From an uncultured Oscillospiraceae bacterium (lineage in GTDB: Bacteria; Bacillota; Clostridia; Oscillospirales; Oscillospiraceae), in contig CAJUEG010000003.1 of assembly GCA_910584835.1 (NCBI GenBank), positions 12,451-76,450 on the forward strand: a stretch of 64,000 nucleotides of DNA. The letters are read 5' to 3'. The notes under the pieces were generated by a model. That model had not been told where the DNA came from, ran no database searches, and was given only the letters and a program-made list of their open reading frames with translations. Shown here piece by piece: positions 15,625 to 25,686 of this stretch. The position numbers and the translations under genes were made by a program. Within the stretch, counting starts at the first letter, position 1. Each line of letters opens with the position of its first letter.

Positions 15625-16512
15625 TTATCTGTTTTTTGTCAGCTTCCAGTCGGGAATCGCCTTGGCCTGCTCATACAGGCGAATATAGCTTTTGTGGCGG
15701 CTGGGAGCGATTTCTCCCCCCTCTACGGCCTTTCGGACAGCGCAGCCTTGCTCCTTCACATGTGCACATCCCTGAAACCGGCAGCTGTCCAAATAAGGGG
15801 CAAACTCCCGGAAGGCGCCGGCCAGCTCCTCCTTGGGAATGGCATCCATGCGCTCCACGTCGAAAGAGGAAAAGCCCGGCGTATCCGCAACCAGCCCCCC
15901 AGCCACAGAAAACAGCTCCACATGGCGGGTGGTATGCCTCCCCCGGCCCAGTTTTTCGCTGACCTCGCCCACCTCCAGCCCAAAGCCGGGTTGGAGCGCG
16001 TTCAGGATGCTGGACTTTCCAACTCCCGAATTTCCCGTAAAGGCAGAAACCTTTTCAGCAATTGCGGCTGCCAGGGTGTCCACCCCTTCCCCAGTTTCCG
16101 CGCTCACTTGAAGCGTGGGAAAGCCTGCTCTGCGGTACAGCGCCGCCAACTCATCCGCCCGATCCAGGTCACACTTGTTAAAGACGATGAGAGGTTCGCA
16201 GCCCTTCCACTCCGCCATGGCCGCCATGCGGTCGATCAGAAAGGGATCGGTGACCGGCGCTGCGCCGGAACAAACAATCACCATCTGATCAATATTGGCC
16301 ACAGCGGGGCGCTGGAACTGGTTCTTTCGGTGGTGGACGGTGTCCACCACCCCAGCATCCCCTTCGGTGACGGTGATATCCACCCGGTCCCCCACCAGCG
16401 GAGTGACCCTCTGATGGCGCAGCCTCCCCCGCCCCCGGCAGGGGATGACCGCCCCATTCTCTGCTGCCACGTAGTAAAACCCGCTCAGGGCTTTGACAAT
16501 GCGTCCCGTCAT
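15625..16512 (-). CDS. rsgA: small ribosomal subunit biogenesis GTPase RsgA
   Basis: Circularly permuted GTPase that acts late in 30S maturation. The 295 residues have an N-terminal OB fold, NKCD (about 112-115) before the P-loop GNSGVGKS (160-167), DTPGFSSFD, and a C-terminal zinc motif (DSCRFQGCAHVKEQGCAV). The order of G motifs (G4 before G1) is the hallmark of the family. Its start overlaps the prkC stop (ATGA), so it is the translationally coupled last gene of the long operon. Confidence 0.97.
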   Translation of the reverse strand: MTGRIVKALSGFYYVAAENGAVIPCRGRGRLRHQRVTPLVGDRVDITVTEGDAGVVDTVHHRKNQFQRPAVANIDQMVIVCSGAAPVTDPFLIDRMAAMAEWKGCEPLIVFNKCDLDRADELAALYRRAGFPTLQVSAETGEGVDTLAAAIAEKVSAFTGNSGVGKSSILNALQPGFGLEVGEVSEKLGRGRHTTRHVELFSVAGGLVADTPGFSSFDVERMDAIPKEELAGAFREFAPYLDSCRFQGCAHVKEQGCAVRKAVEGGEIAPSRHKSYIRLYEQAKAIPDWKLTKNR

Positions 16513-18581
16513 TGCCTGAAGTCCAGAGGGTAGCTGTTCACCAGCGTCTCGTTAATATAGATGGACACATTTTGCAGCCCGGAACCGGATACTTGCCGGC
16601 TGACCACGCTGTTCAGGTTGGCGTCCACATTGTTGTCGTATATGGTCTGATCCCCCACGATGATGGTCACGCGGACACTTCCGCTGTAAGCATTCAGGTC
16701 TACGGTGATGGTCTGAGTGCTGGTAGGCACGGCGGCGTCCTGGGTTGGCTCCGCCGGCACATCGCTCTCTGCCGGCGGATCACTCTCCGGGATTTCCTCA
16801 GAGGGTGTGGGTTCCGGCTGCTCCGGGCCCTTGCTCACCCACAGGTCGATGGCAGTCCCCTTGTCCACCCCTTCCCCCGGGTTTACGCTCTGCCACATCA
16901 CACGGCCCTCGGCGTACTCGTCGCTGTAGTATGCGTCCACCTTGCCAACCTCCAGGCCCAGCTGCTTGATCTGGGCCTTGGCGTCCTCAAGAGGCACGTT
17001 GAGGAAGCGGATCACCGTGGCCTGCTTCTGCTCTGGGCCGGTGCTGATGAGAAGGGTGACCTCATCCCCTTTTTCCACCTTCATGCCCTCGATGGGCGTA
17101 TAGGAGATGACATAGCCCTCGGTGATGGTCTCGGAGGGGGCGTATTCTGTTTTTACCTGTAATCCCATCTCGTTTTGCAGCTTCTGGAGAGCCTGCCGTG
17201 CGTCCCAACCGTTCACAGGCGGCATAAACATATTGTCCTCGCCGCCGCTGATGCTTACGGTGATGGTTTTGTCCCCCTCCCGCACGCGGGTGTTAGCCTC
17301 GGGGCTCTGCTCACAGATCTGGTCCTCCGGGTACTCCGTGTTGTAGACCGTGCCCTTCACCTCCAGGGTGAAGTCGCCCAGAATGCTTTTGTTTTGTTCC
17401 AGCTGCTCCAAGGTATAACCCAGAAGGTTGGGAACGTCGTATTCAGGCGCCTCGGCAAAAAGGTCCTTGATAAAGAAGTTGATGAGGAAGTACCCCATGC
17501 CGACGATAAAAACCAGGATAACCAGCACTGCCGCCACAGCGGGCAGCGCTCCGCCCCGGCGGGGCGGCTCGTCGTCATAGTCGTATTCCTCCTCCCGGCG
17601 GCGGCGCTCCTTACGCTCGGGCTGAGGGGGGCGTTCCGGCTCCCGGCGCTCCACCGGAACCCGAACGGACGCGGTAATAACCTTGGCGGGCACCACCATG
17701 GTGGGCTCGTCGGCGGCCTCCGCCTCCGGTGCGGCGGTCACTTGGAAGTCCGGGTTTTTGCGGAACTCCTTCAGATCGTCCAGCATCTCCTCGGCGGAAC
17801 CGTAGCGCTGGCTCAGCTCAGGGGCCATGGCCTTCATGGTAATAGCTTCCAGTGCGCGGGGTACCTCCGGGTTCAAATCGCAGGGAGGCACCGGGATGGA
17901 TTTGATGTGCTGAATGGCCACCGCCACCGGGGTATCTCCCTCAAAAGGCAGGCGGCCGGTGAGCATCTCATAGAGTACCACCCCTGCGGAGTAGATGTCG
18001 GTGCGGCAGTCCACATGGCTGCCCTTGGCCTGCTCCGGTGAGATATAGTGCACCGAGCCGATGGCCTCCTGCGTCATGGTATTCTGCGCGGCACTGGCCA
18101 GCTGGGCAATGCCGAAATCAGTCACCTTCACGCTGCCGTCCCGCAGGACCATAATGTTGTGGGGCTTGATGTCCCGGTGGATGATGCCTCGGCCGTGGGC
18201 ATGGCTCAGCGCCCGCATGATCTGGGTGATGAAGTGCTGGGCCTCCCGCCAATTCAGGGGCGTGCCCCGGCGCTGCATATACTGCTTCAGGGTCAGCCCG
18301 TCCACCAGCTCCATAACGATATAGTCCAGCCCATCCGAGCGGCTCACATCGTATACCGACACGATATTGGCGTGGGAGAGCATGGCCACAGCCTGAGACT
18401 CGTCGTGAAAACGGCGGCGGAAGTCGGCGTCCTGGGCCAGCTCCGGCTTCAAAATCTTGATGGCCACCAGCCGGTTGAGCCGGTGACAGCGGGCCTTGTA
18501 CACCACCGCCATGCCGCCGGTGCCGATGCACTCCAGAATCTCGTATCGGTTATCGAGCATTTTACCTATGTATTGATCCAT
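16509..18581 (-). CDS. prkC: PASTA-domain Ser/Thr protein kinase
   Basis: Membrane kinase that senses peptidoglycan fragments and phosphorylates cell-wall and translation proteins. From the ATG at 18581 (AGGAGG at 18591-18596) it has 690 residues. The cytoplasmic kinase domain has the G-loop IGTGGMAVV (19-27), K42 and the catalytic HRDIKPHN (135-142). A charged juxtamembrane stretch (290-345), one transmembrane helix (about 347-370), three extracellular PASTA repeats (about 381-585) and a further Ser/Thr-rich beta-type domain follow. stp lies directly upstream. Confidence 0.96.
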   Translation of the reverse strand: MDQYIGKMLDNRYEILECIGTGGMAVVYKARCHRLNRLVAIKILKPELAQDADFRRRFHDESQAVAMLSHANIVSVYDVSRSDGLDYIVMELVDGLTLKQYMQRRGTPLNWREAQHFITQIMRALSHAHGRGIIHRDIKPHNIMVLRDGSVKVTDFGIAQLASAAQNTMTQEAIGSVHYISPEQAKGSHVDCRTDIYSAGVVLYEMLTGRLPFEGDTPVAVAIQHIKSIPVPPCDLNPEVPRALEAITMKAMAPELSQRYGSAEEMLDDLKEFRKNPDFQVTAAPEAEAADEPTMVVPAKVITASVRVPVERREPERPPQPERKERRRREEEYDYDDEPPRRGGALPAVAAVLVILVFIVGMGYFLINFFIKDLFAEAPEYDVPNLLGYTLEQLEQNKSILGDFTLEVKGTVYNTEYPEDQICEQSPEANTRVREGDKTITVSISGGEDNMFMPPVNGWDARQALQKLQNEMGLQVKTEYAPSETITEGYVISYTPIEGMKVEKGDEVTLLISTGPEQKQATVIRFLNVPLEDAKAQIKQLGLEVGKVDAYYSDEYAEGRVMWQSVNPGEGVDKGTAIDLWVSKGPEQPEPTPSEEIPESDPPAESDVPAEPTQDAAVPTSTQTITVDLNAYSGSVRVTIIVGDQTIYDNNVDANLNSVVSRQVSGSGLQNVSIYINETLVNSYPLDFRQ

Positions 18582-18598
18582 GGTAAAAGTCCTCCTCG

Positions 18599-19336
18599 TC
18601 AAAGCTGTGCCAGAACAACAGTCACGTTGTCCGGTGCGCCCCGCTCCAGCGCCTGTTCCAGCAGCACCCGGCAGAACCGCTCCGGGTCCTCCTCCTGTCT
18701 GCTGAGGCACAGCAGCATGTCATCCTCCAACAGATTGCTCAGCCCGTCGCTGCACAGCAGCAGGCGGCTGCCCGGCCGGGGCGACAGCCGGTTCAGATCG
18801 TATTCCACATGGCTGTCCACCCCCAGGGCACGGGTGATCAGGTTCTTCTGAGGGTGGACCCGCGCCTGGGCCGGGGTGATTTCCCCACGGTCCACCAGCA
18901 GCTGCACCAGCGAGTGGTCCACCGTCACCTGACGGATGGCCCCGCCCTCCAGTAAGTACCCCCGGCTGTCCCCCACGTGAATCACATAGGCAGCTCCGGG
19001 CCGCATGAGGGCGGCCACCAGGGTGGTGCCCATCCCCTCGTAAGCCGGATTTTCCCGGCTCAGCTCGAATACCTTCGCATTGGCCCGCACGCAGGCGTCC
19101 GCCAGCACTTGTTCACTCCGGGCCGGGTCGTCCGGGGCGCCTTGGCCCAGTCCCTCCTCCACCGCGGCGGTAAACTCCTCCACCGCCACCGAGCTGGCCA
19201 CGCTGCCGGCCTGGGCGCCGCCCATACCGTCGCACACCACCAGCAGCACAGCTTCTCCCTCCAGCCGCCGGATGGCATAGCTGTCCTGGTTGTCCTTGCG
19301 ATGGCAGCCTATATCCGTCATGCCGCAAACTCTCAA
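18599..19336 (-). CDS. stp: PP2C-family Ser/Thr phosphatase
   Basis: Metal-dependent phosphatase that reverses PrkC phosphorylation. The 245-residue protein shows the PP2C motifs RKDNQDSY, VCDGMGGAQAG, HVGDSRGYLLEGG, SDGLSNLLEDD and the final DNVTVVL, which together carry the metal-binding aspartates. Its start overlaps the rlmN stop by four bases, and prkC follows after 17 bases: the standard kinase-phosphatase pairing. Confidence 0.95.
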   Translation of the reverse strand: MRVCGMTDIGCHRKDNQDSYAIRRLEGEAVLLVVCDGMGGAQAGSVASSVAVEEFTAAVEEGLGQGAPDDPARSEQVLADACVRANAKVFELSRENPAYEGMGTTLVAALMRPGAAYVIHVGDSRGYLLEGGAIRQVTVDHSLVQLLVDRGEITPAQARVHPQKNLITRALGVDSHVEYDLNRLSPRPGSRLLLCSDGLSNLLEDDMLLCLSRQEEDPERFCRVLLEQALERGAPDNVTVVLAQL

Positions 19337-20394
19337 GTTAATCCCTCCTCTGGGATATGGGTCTCCCCCTCCATAATGCGCCTGCGCCGCAGCTGGCCGC
19401 AGGAGGCGTCGATATCGCCCCCCAGTTTCCGCCGCACTGTTGCGGTCACGCCGCGGCCCTCCAGCCTCTGCTGAAACTGCCGCACCCGGCGGCTGGGTTT
19501 CAGGGGCGACTCCGCTACTTCATTGAGGGGGATCAGATTTACGTGCCCCGGCTGACCCCGCAGAAGCCGGGCCAGCCGGTCCGCCTGTTCGTCGGAGTCG
19601 TTCACCCCGTCCACCATGGCGTACTCGTAAGAGATGCGCCGCCCGGTGGCCTCAAAATACCGCCGGCAGGTGTCCATGAGCAGGTCCACCCCCACGGCCC
19701 GGTTCACCGGCATCAGCCGCGAGCGGGTCTCATCGTCCGGAGCATGGAGGGAAACGCTTAACGTTAATTGTAACCCAAGCTGGGCCAGTTTGTCAATTTT
19801 CTTTACCAGCCCGCAGGTGGACAGGGAGATGTGCCTCATCCCGATATTCACCCCGTCAGGGTGATTGACCAGGGCCAAAAACCGCAAAACATGGTCGAAA
19901 TTATCCAATGGCTCACCAATTCCCATCATTACGATGTTGGAAATGGTCTCCCCGCTGTCTTTTTCGGTAAATATTACCTGGTCCAAAATTTCTGCCGGCG
20001 TCAGGTCCCGAACCTTTCCTCCCAGGGTGGACGCGCAGAACACGCACCCCATATTGCACCCAACCTGGCTGGACACACATACAGTATTCCCATGCTTGTA
20101 GCGCATCAAAACCGTTTCCACACAATTTCCATCCTCCAGCCTCCACAGGTACTTGATGGTGCCGTCCAGCTTGGACACCTGCTTGCGCTCCACCCTGGGA
20201 ACAGTGAGGACACATTCCATTTTCAGCCGTTCCCGCAGGGCGCGGGGAAGGTTTGTCATCTCATCAAAGGACTCCGCCCCCCGGTGAAGCCAGCGGAACA
20301 CCTGCATGGCCCGGAATTTAGGCTGGCCCAGTTCTTTGAAGTACGCCTCCAGCTCCTCGGTTGTCATGGATTTCAAATCGGTCATGGGGTTCAC
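19333..20394 (-). CDS. rlmN: 23S rRNA (adenine2503-C2)/tRNA methyltransferase RlmN
   Basis: Radical-SAM enzyme that methylates C2 of A2503 in 23S rRNA and of A37 in some tRNAs. The 353 residues contain the cluster motif CNMGCVFCAS (CxxxCxxC) and the C-terminal methyl-carrier cysteine in DIDASCGQLRRRR. The GIGEPLDN motif is also present. Both ends overlap neighbouring genes by four bases (rsmB upstream, stp downstream). Confidence 0.97.
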   Translation of the reverse strand: MNPMTDLKSMTTEELEAYFKELGQPKFRAMQVFRWLHRGAESFDEMTNLPRALRERLKMECVLTVPRVERKQVSKLDGTIKYLWRLEDGNCVETVLMRYKHGNTVCVSSQVGCNMGCVFCASTLGGKVRDLTPAEILDQVIFTEKDSGETISNIVMMGIGEPLDNFDHVLRFLALVNHPDGVNIGMRHISLSTCGLVKKIDKLAQLGLQLTLSVSLHAPDDETRSRLMPVNRAVGVDLLMDTCRRYFEATGRRISYEYAMVDGVNDSDEQADRLARLLRGQPGHVNLIPLNEVAESPLKPSRRVRQFQQRLEGRGVTATVRRKLGGDIDASCGQLRRRRIMEGETHIPEEGLT

Positions 20395-21713
20395 CCCTTT
20401 CTGCGCAGCTTTGCCGCAAAAAAGCCGTCGGTGCCGTGGATGTGGGGCCAGAAGGTTATCCGGCCCGGCTGTTTCCCCAGGTGCGGCAGGTCAAAAGGCT
20501 CCGGGGCAAACTCCGGATAGTCCGCCAAAAAGCCGTCCACCACCTGGTCGTTCTCCCGGCGCAGGAGGGTACAGGTGGAGTATACCAGCACCCCGCCGGG
20601 ACGGACATACCGGGCGCAGTTGTCCAAAATCCCCCTTTGAACCTGTGGAAGCCCTTTCAGCGGCTCCGGGTCCTTATAGCGGATGTCCGGCTTCTTGCGG
20701 ATGATGCCCAGCCCTGAACAGGGCACGTCGGTCAGCACCGTGTCGAAACCGCCCACCCAGTCCTCCCGGGCTTTGGCGGCGTTTTGCAGCGTTGGGATAA
20801 TCACGGACAGCCCCAGCCGGTCCCGCCCCGCCTCCAGCAGCTTGATCTTATGGGGATGGATATCACAGGAAATCAGCTCTCCCCGGTTTTCCATCAAAAC
20901 TGCCGCGGCAAAGGACTTCCCGCCGGGGGCCGCGCAGCAGTCCAGCACCCGCTGGCCCGGCTTAATCCCCGCCGCCAGCACCGCCAGCCTTGAGGCGGCG
21001 TCCTGGATATAGAATTCCCCCCGCCGGAAAGCATCCAGCCGCTCCAGGTCGCCGGTGCCTGTGAGCAGCAGGCAGCCCTCCAGCCAGGGATGGGGCTGTA
21101 CCTCCACTCCGGCGGACCGAAGCCCTTCCGTCAGTTTTTCAGGCGTGGTTTTCAGCGTGTTTACCTGGGCGGTGGTAGGGGGCTGCTGGTTGTCGGCGGA
21201 CAGCAGCTCTTCTGCGCCCTCCACGCCCAGCAGCGCGGAAAATTCCTCCACCAGCCACAGAGGGTGGCTGTATTGAACCGACAAGCGTTTTAACTTGTCA
21301 TCTTCTTTTATCTCAACAACTTTTCCCTGTCTCAGCAGGGAGCGGAGCACCCCGTTCACCAGCCCCGCCGCCCGGGGGCTGCGGCTGTGGCGCTTGGCCA
21401 GCTCCACCGCCTCGTTTACCGCGGCGCTGGGGGGAATCCTGTCCAGAAACAGCAGTTGGTATGCCGCCACCCGCAGCCCGCACAGCACCTTCACATCCAG
21501 CTTTTCCAGCTTCATGGAGCACACCTGGGCCAGCCGCCAGTCCAGCAGCAGCTTATTTTGCAGCACCCCATAGCACAGCCGGGTGGCCAGCGCTCCGTCG
21601 CGGCGGTCCAGCCCCTGCTCCCGGATGGCGTGCTTTAAATAGCCGTCCGACCAGGCCCCCTGCTTCTCACAGGCGGCCAGGGTGAGTACCGCCGTTTCTC
21701 TGGCTGTGCCCAT
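20391..21713 (-). CDS. rsmB: 16S rRNA (cytosine967-C5)-methyltransferase RsmB
   Basis: The 440-residue protein has an N-terminal NusB-like RNA-binding domain (about 1-140) and a C-terminal Rossmann methyltransferase. SAM-site DCCAAPGGKSFAA, the catalytic cysteine pair in DVPCSGLGIIRKKPD and YSTCTLLRREN are visible. It methylates C967 of 16S rRNA with S-adenosylmethionine. It sits between fmt (4-base gap) and rlmN (overlap), as in many Firmicutes. Confidence 0.96.
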   Translation of the reverse strand: MGTARETAVLTLAACEKQGAWSDGYLKHAIREQGLDRRDGALATRLCYGVLQNKLLLDWRLAQVCSMKLEKLDVKVLCGLRVAAYQLLFLDRIPPSAAVNEAVELAKRHSRSPRAAGLVNGVLRSLLRQGKVVEIKEDDKLKRLSVQYSHPLWLVEEFSALLGVEGAEELLSADNQQPPTTAQVNTLKTTPEKLTEGLRSAGVEVQPHPWLEGCLLLTGTGDLERLDAFRRGEFYIQDAASRLAVLAAGIKPGQRVLDCCAAPGGKSFAAAVLMENRGELISCDIHPHKIKLLEAGRDRLGLSVIIPTLQNAAKAREDWVGGFDTVLTDVPCSGLGIIRKKPDIRYKDPEPLKGLPQVQRGILDNCARYVRPGGVLVYSTCTLLRRENDQVVDGFLADYPEFAPEPFDLPHLGKQPGRITFWPHIHGTDGFFAAKLRRKG

Positions 21714-21717
21714 AGAA

Positions 21718-22659
21718 TCACTCCTGCTTTGTCAGCGTCGTCCCTGGGGCGACAGGGTGGCCCAGCAAAAAAGCGGGGGCCGCCATCGCCTTTTTCCCGT
21801 CCGGCTGGAGCTCCAGAATGTCCAGAACTCCCCCGTCCCCGCAGGCCACCCGCAGCCCCTTCTTATCCGCCTGCAAGACGGTGCCCGGGATGCTGCCGGT
21901 AGTCTCTTCCGTCAGCGCCGTGCGCAGAACCTTACATCGAATGCCGTCCATCACTGCCGCAGCCGCAGGCCAGGGGTACAGCCCCCGAACCTGGTCGTGG
22001 AGCTGCCGGGCGGTCCTTGTCCAGTCCAAGGGGGACTGCTCCTTCGACAGCATGGGCGCATGCGTCGCTTTGGCGCTGTCCTGGGGAATGGGCTTAATTT
22101 TCCCCGCCTCCAACCCCGCCACGGTGTCCACCAGCAGCCTGGCTCCCATGTCCGCTAGGCGGGCAAAGAGCTGCGCCGCATTCTCATTGATGTCTATCGG
22201 GGTTTTTGCCTGGGCCAGAATATCCCCGGTGTCCATCCCCTCCGCCATATACATGATGGTGACTCCTGTTTCGTCCTCACCATTCAAAATGGCCCAGTTG
22301 ATAGGGGCCGCACCCCGGTATTTGGGCAGCAGGGATGAGTGCACATTGACGCACCCCAGCCGGGGCAGCTCCAAAATGTCCACAGGCAGCAGCTTCCCAT
22401 AGGCCGCCACGGCGATGAGGTCTGGCTTCAGCGCCCGGAGTATTTCCAGCGCCTCCCCGTCCCGCATTTTGGCGGGCTGGAACACAGGCAATCCAGCTGA
22501 CAAGGCGTACTCCTTAACTGGCGTCGCTTGCAGCTTCATCCCACGGTTTTTTGGCTTGTCCGGCTGCGTGAACACGCCGCAGACCTCGTGGCCCGCCTCC
22601 ACCAGCGCCTTTAGGGACGGCACGGCGAAGTCCGGCGTGCCCATAAAAACAATTCTCAT
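21718..22659 (-). CDS. fmt: methionyl-tRNA formyltransferase
   Basis: Formylates the initiator Met-tRNA with 10-formyl-tetrahydrofolate. The 313-residue protein begins with IVFMGTPDFAVPSLKAL, has the catalytic region VHSSLLPKYRGAAPINWA (Asn/His/Asp triad type) and a C-terminal OB domain. Its start overlaps the def stop by four bases, linking formylation and deformylation in one transcript. Confidence 0.97.
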   Translation of the reverse strand: MRIVFMGTPDFAVPSLKALVEAGHEVCGVFTQPDKPKNRGMKLQATPVKEYALSAGLPVFQPAKMRDGEALEILRALKPDLIAVAAYGKLLPVDILELPRLGCVNVHSSLLPKYRGAAPINWAILNGEDETGVTIMYMAEGMDTGDILAQAKTPIDINENAAQLFARLADMGARLLVDTVAGLEAGKIKPIPQDSAKATHAPMLSKEQSPLDWTRTARQLHDQVRGLYPWPAAAAVMDGIRCKVLRTALTEETTGSIPGTVLQADKKGLRVACGDGGVLDILELQPDGKKAMAAPAFLLGHPVAPGTTLTKQE

Positions 22660-23150
22660 TGTTCCTCCTCTGCCTTCTCCATGGCGTCCAGCTCCTCCAC
22701 CGTATACAGCCGGTCCGTGTGCTCCACAAACAGGTGGCCGTCCAGATGTTCAGTCTCGTGGCAGAAGCACCGGGCCACCAGCCCTTCGCCGGATGCCTCA
22801 AAAAAATTTCCATCCCGGTCCTGGGCGCGAACGGTGACCAGATTGGGGCGCTGGACCATGCCATACTTCCCGGGAACGCTGAGGCAGCCCTCCCAGCCGT
22901 TCTGCTCCCCCTCCTGGCTGACGATCACCGGGTTCACCAGCTCCAGGATATGTTCGTCTGCGTCCTCCACCACCACCACACGGCGCAAAATGCCGATCTG
23001 CGGCGCGGCCAGTCCAACGCCGCCGGAATCTGTCAGCGTCTCCTTCAAGTCATCCAGCAGGTCGTGGAGCTTGCGGTCAAATTTTTCCACCGGGCGGCAT
23101 GTCTTCGTGAGAGCAGGATCGCCCTGGGTCAGGATTTCTCTGAGTGCCAT
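22656..23150 (-). CDS. def: peptide deformylase
   Basis: Metalloenzyme that removes the N-formyl group from new proteins. The 164 residues contain the three conserved motifs: GVGLAAPQIG, EGCLSVPG (metal-binding Cys) and HETEHLDGHLF (HExxH). The last usually reads HEIDHLDG; the ligands are kept, so activity is expected. It lies 16 bases after priA and overlaps fmt. Confidence 0.96.
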   Translation of the reverse strand: MALREILTQGDPALTKTCRPVEKFDRKLHDLLDDLKETLTDSGGVGLAAPQIGILRRVVVVEDADEHILELVNPVIVSQEGEQNGWEGCLSVPGKYGMVQRPNLVTVRAQDRDGNFFEASGEGLVARCFCHETEHLDGHLFVEHTDRLYTVEELDAMEKAEEEQ

Positions 23151-23166
23151 AGTGCTTCCTCCTTGT

Positions 23167-25638
23167 TTAATCCAGCGGATTCAGGTCGGCGAACAGGGCC
23201 ACGCCCCGGTTTTGCCGGTCCGCCTGAGCCTGCCGGAGCAGATGAGCCGTGAGCTGACGAACGGCCCTGGTATTCTGTGCGCTTAAAATCAGCCGGAAAC
23301 GGTAGCGGTCATTGAGCTTTGCCACCGGCGCCGGGGCCGGCCCCAGCAGACGGCATGGGATCTTGTCATAGGGCGCCTTCCGCAGCGCGCCGCCCAGCGC
23401 CTCCCGCAATCGCACCAACGCCCGGAGCACCGCAGTCTCCTCCGGCCCGGACGCTGATATGACAAACAGATCGCAGAAGGGCGGCAGCTCCCTGGCCTCC
23501 CGAAGCTTGATCTCCTGCCGGTAAAAGCTGCCGTAATCCTGGCCTGCGGCGAAGCGGATCACGTCGTTGTCCGGGGTGAAGGTCTGAATCACCGCGCGCC
23601 CGGCCTTTTCTCCCCGGCCGGCCCGCCCCACCACCTGGGTGAGGAGGGAAAAGGCCCGCTCCGGCGCGTGGATGTCGCCGGTATACAGCAGCTGATCCGC
23701 CGACACCGCCCCTACCAGGGTGACGTTTTCAAAATCCAGCCCTTTTGCCACCATCTGGGTACCCAATAAAATGGGGATGCGCTCCCGGCGGAACTTTTCC
23801 AGGATGCTCTCATGGCTGTGGACGGCGGACACGGTATCCGCATCCATGCGCAGCACCGCCGTCCCTGGAAAGATGGCGCGCAGCTCCTCCTCCACCTTCT
23901 GGGTGCCCGCACCGATAAAGTTCATCAGTCCTCCGCAGCTTGGGCATAGGTCCGGCATAGGCTGAGACCAGCCGCAGTAGTGGCACATCAGCCGCTGGTT
24001 GGCGGAGTGGTAGGTCAAATGGACGGAGCACCGGGGGCAGGTGGGGGTTTGCCCACACTCGCCGCAGGTGACCATGCGGCTGGCCCCCCGGCGGTTGAGA
24101 AATAGAATGGCCTGCTCCCCCCGGTCAATGGTCTCCTCCAGCATGGCTGCCAGGGGAGCGCTGATGGTGCCGCCGTTCCCCCGGCGCAGCTCGTCCTTCA
24201 TATCCACCACAGTCACCCGGGGCAGAACCTGTTCGTTGTACCGCCGGCGCAGGGTGAACAGGCGGTAATCTCCCCGCTCCGCCCGGTACATGGACTCCAC
24301 CGTGGGCGTGGCGGACCCCAGCAGCAGCAGCGCCCCCGCTTTATAGCAGCGATAACGGGCCACCTCTCTGGCATGATACCGGGGATTCTGCTCCGATTTA
24401 TAGGAGGGCTCCTGCTCCTCGTCCAGAATAATGACTCCCAGGCCGGGCAGAGGGGCAAACACGGCGGAGCGGGTGCCCACCACCACCCGTGCCTCCCCTG
24501 CCCGGGCCCTCTTCCACTCATCGCACCGCTCCCCGGCGGACAGGGAGCTGTGGAGAATTGCCACCTCCCGGCCAAAGTGGGAGGTAAATATGCGCATCAG
24601 CTGGGGGGTGAGGGCGATCTCCGGCACCATCACCAGCGCCGTTTTCCCCCGTTCCAGCAGGGTGTGAATCAGCTTGAGATACACCTGGGTCTTGCCGCTG
24701 CCGGTGACGCCGTACAGCAGCGCTGCGGCGGCGCCCTCCCCCTCCGCCAAAGCCAGCAGCCCTTCATAGGCTGCGGTCTGCTCTTTGTTGAGCTTCAGCG
24801 GAGCCGCCTGTTCGGAGTCAGGCAGCTGAGGACGGCGGTACACCTCCCGCTTGGACAGGGTGAGCACCCCCATCTTTTCCAGGGCGCGCAGAGTGGCCAT
24901 GGATGCGCCGGTAAAATAGCACAGCTCCTTGGCGGAGGTCTCCCCCACAGCACAGATAGTTTCCCCCGCGGCGTATTGCAGGGGGGCCCGCCGCCGCTTA
25001 GGGGCAAGCAGCGCCATGGCGCTGCCGGGGTCCATGGCCAGGGTGGCAATCTGCTCCATTTTGTCGTTTATCCCCCGGGCTGCGCTGGCTTCGCGGACAA
25101 TAATCCCGCCCTTTTCCAGCATGCGGATGGCCGCTCCCGGGTCGGACAAGCCGAAAGCGGTACGAATCTTGCCTTCCTCCGCCCAGCCGCCATTGGAAAA
25201 TAGAAGCTCCACCAGTTTTTTTGCCCGTTTGGACTCCCCCGCCGCATTATAGGCCGTCTCCCGGTCCACACCGGGAGCGAAACGCCAGCAAGCTTTCAGG
25301 GAGAACCACAGACCGGTCGGGATCATGACCCGCATAGCGTCGTACACAGTGCAAAAATACTGTTCCCGCATCCACAAGGCCAGCTGAACGGCGCCTTCAT
25401 CCAATAATGGCTCTTCGTCCAGCAGCGCCAGAATGGACTTCAGTTTTTCTGTGTCCTCCCGTTCCCCCACCGCCAGCACGATGCCGTCGCTCACGCGGTT
25501 GCCCCGCCCAAAAGGCACCGCCGCCCGCATTCCAGGCCGGACCGCCCCTTCCAGCGGGCCGGGAATCAAATAGTCATAGGGCCGGTCGATGGCGTAGGTG
25601 GATGCGGACACGGCAATTTTCGCGATACAGGCCATCAA
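23167..25638 (-). CDS. priA: primosomal replication restart helicase PriA
   Basis: Superfamily 2 DNA helicase that reloads the replisome at stalled forks. The 823-residue protein has an N-terminal DNA-binding domain, Walker A GVTGSGKT, a DEEQ box (LDEEQEPSYKSEQ), and the zinc-binding insertion with paired CxxC motifs (CGECGQTPTCPRC and CHYCGW...CPSCGG). C-terminal helicase motifs include QVVGRAGRG. Length is normal. It begins the priA-def-fmt-rsmB block. Confidence 0.97.
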   Translation of the reverse strand: MMACIAKIAVSASTYAIDRPYDYLIPGPLEGAVRPGMRAAVPFGRGNRVSDGIVLAVGEREDTEKLKSILALLDEEPLLDEGAVQLALWMREQYFCTVYDAMRVMIPTGLWFSLKACWRFAPGVDRETAYNAAGESKRAKKLVELLFSNGGWAEEGKIRTAFGLSDPGAAIRMLEKGGIIVREASAARGINDKMEQIATLAMDPGSAMALLAPKRRRAPLQYAAGETICAVGETSAKELCYFTGASMATLRALEKMGVLTLSKREVYRRPQLPDSEQAAPLKLNKEQTAAYEGLLALAEGEGAAAALLYGVTGSGKTQVYLKLIHTLLERGKTALVMVPEIALTPQLMRIFTSHFGREVAILHSSLSAGERCDEWKRARAGEARVVVGTRSAVFAPLPGLGVIILDEEQEPSYKSEQNPRYHAREVARYRCYKAGALLLLGSATPTVESMYRAERGDYRLFTLRRRYNEQVLPRVTVVDMKDELRRGNGGTISAPLAAMLEETIDRGEQAILFLNRRGASRMVTCGECGQTPTCPRCSVHLTYHSANQRLMCHYCGWSQPMPDLCPSCGGLMNFIGAGTQKVEEELRAIFPGTAVLRMDADTVSAVHSHESILEKFRRERIPILLGTQMVAKGLDFENVTLVGAVSADQLLYTGDIHAPERAFSLLTQVVGRAGRGEKAGRAVIQTFTPDNDVIRFAAGQDYGSFYRQEIKLREARELPPFCDLFVISASGPEETAVLRALVRLREALGGALRKAPYDKIPCRLLGPAPAPVAKLNDRYRFRLILSAQNTRAVRQLTAHLLRQAQADRQNRGVALFADLNPLD

Positions 25639-25686
25639 ACCATCTCTTTCTCCACAAAAACCGGCTTATTGTCCTTTTCAACGTCC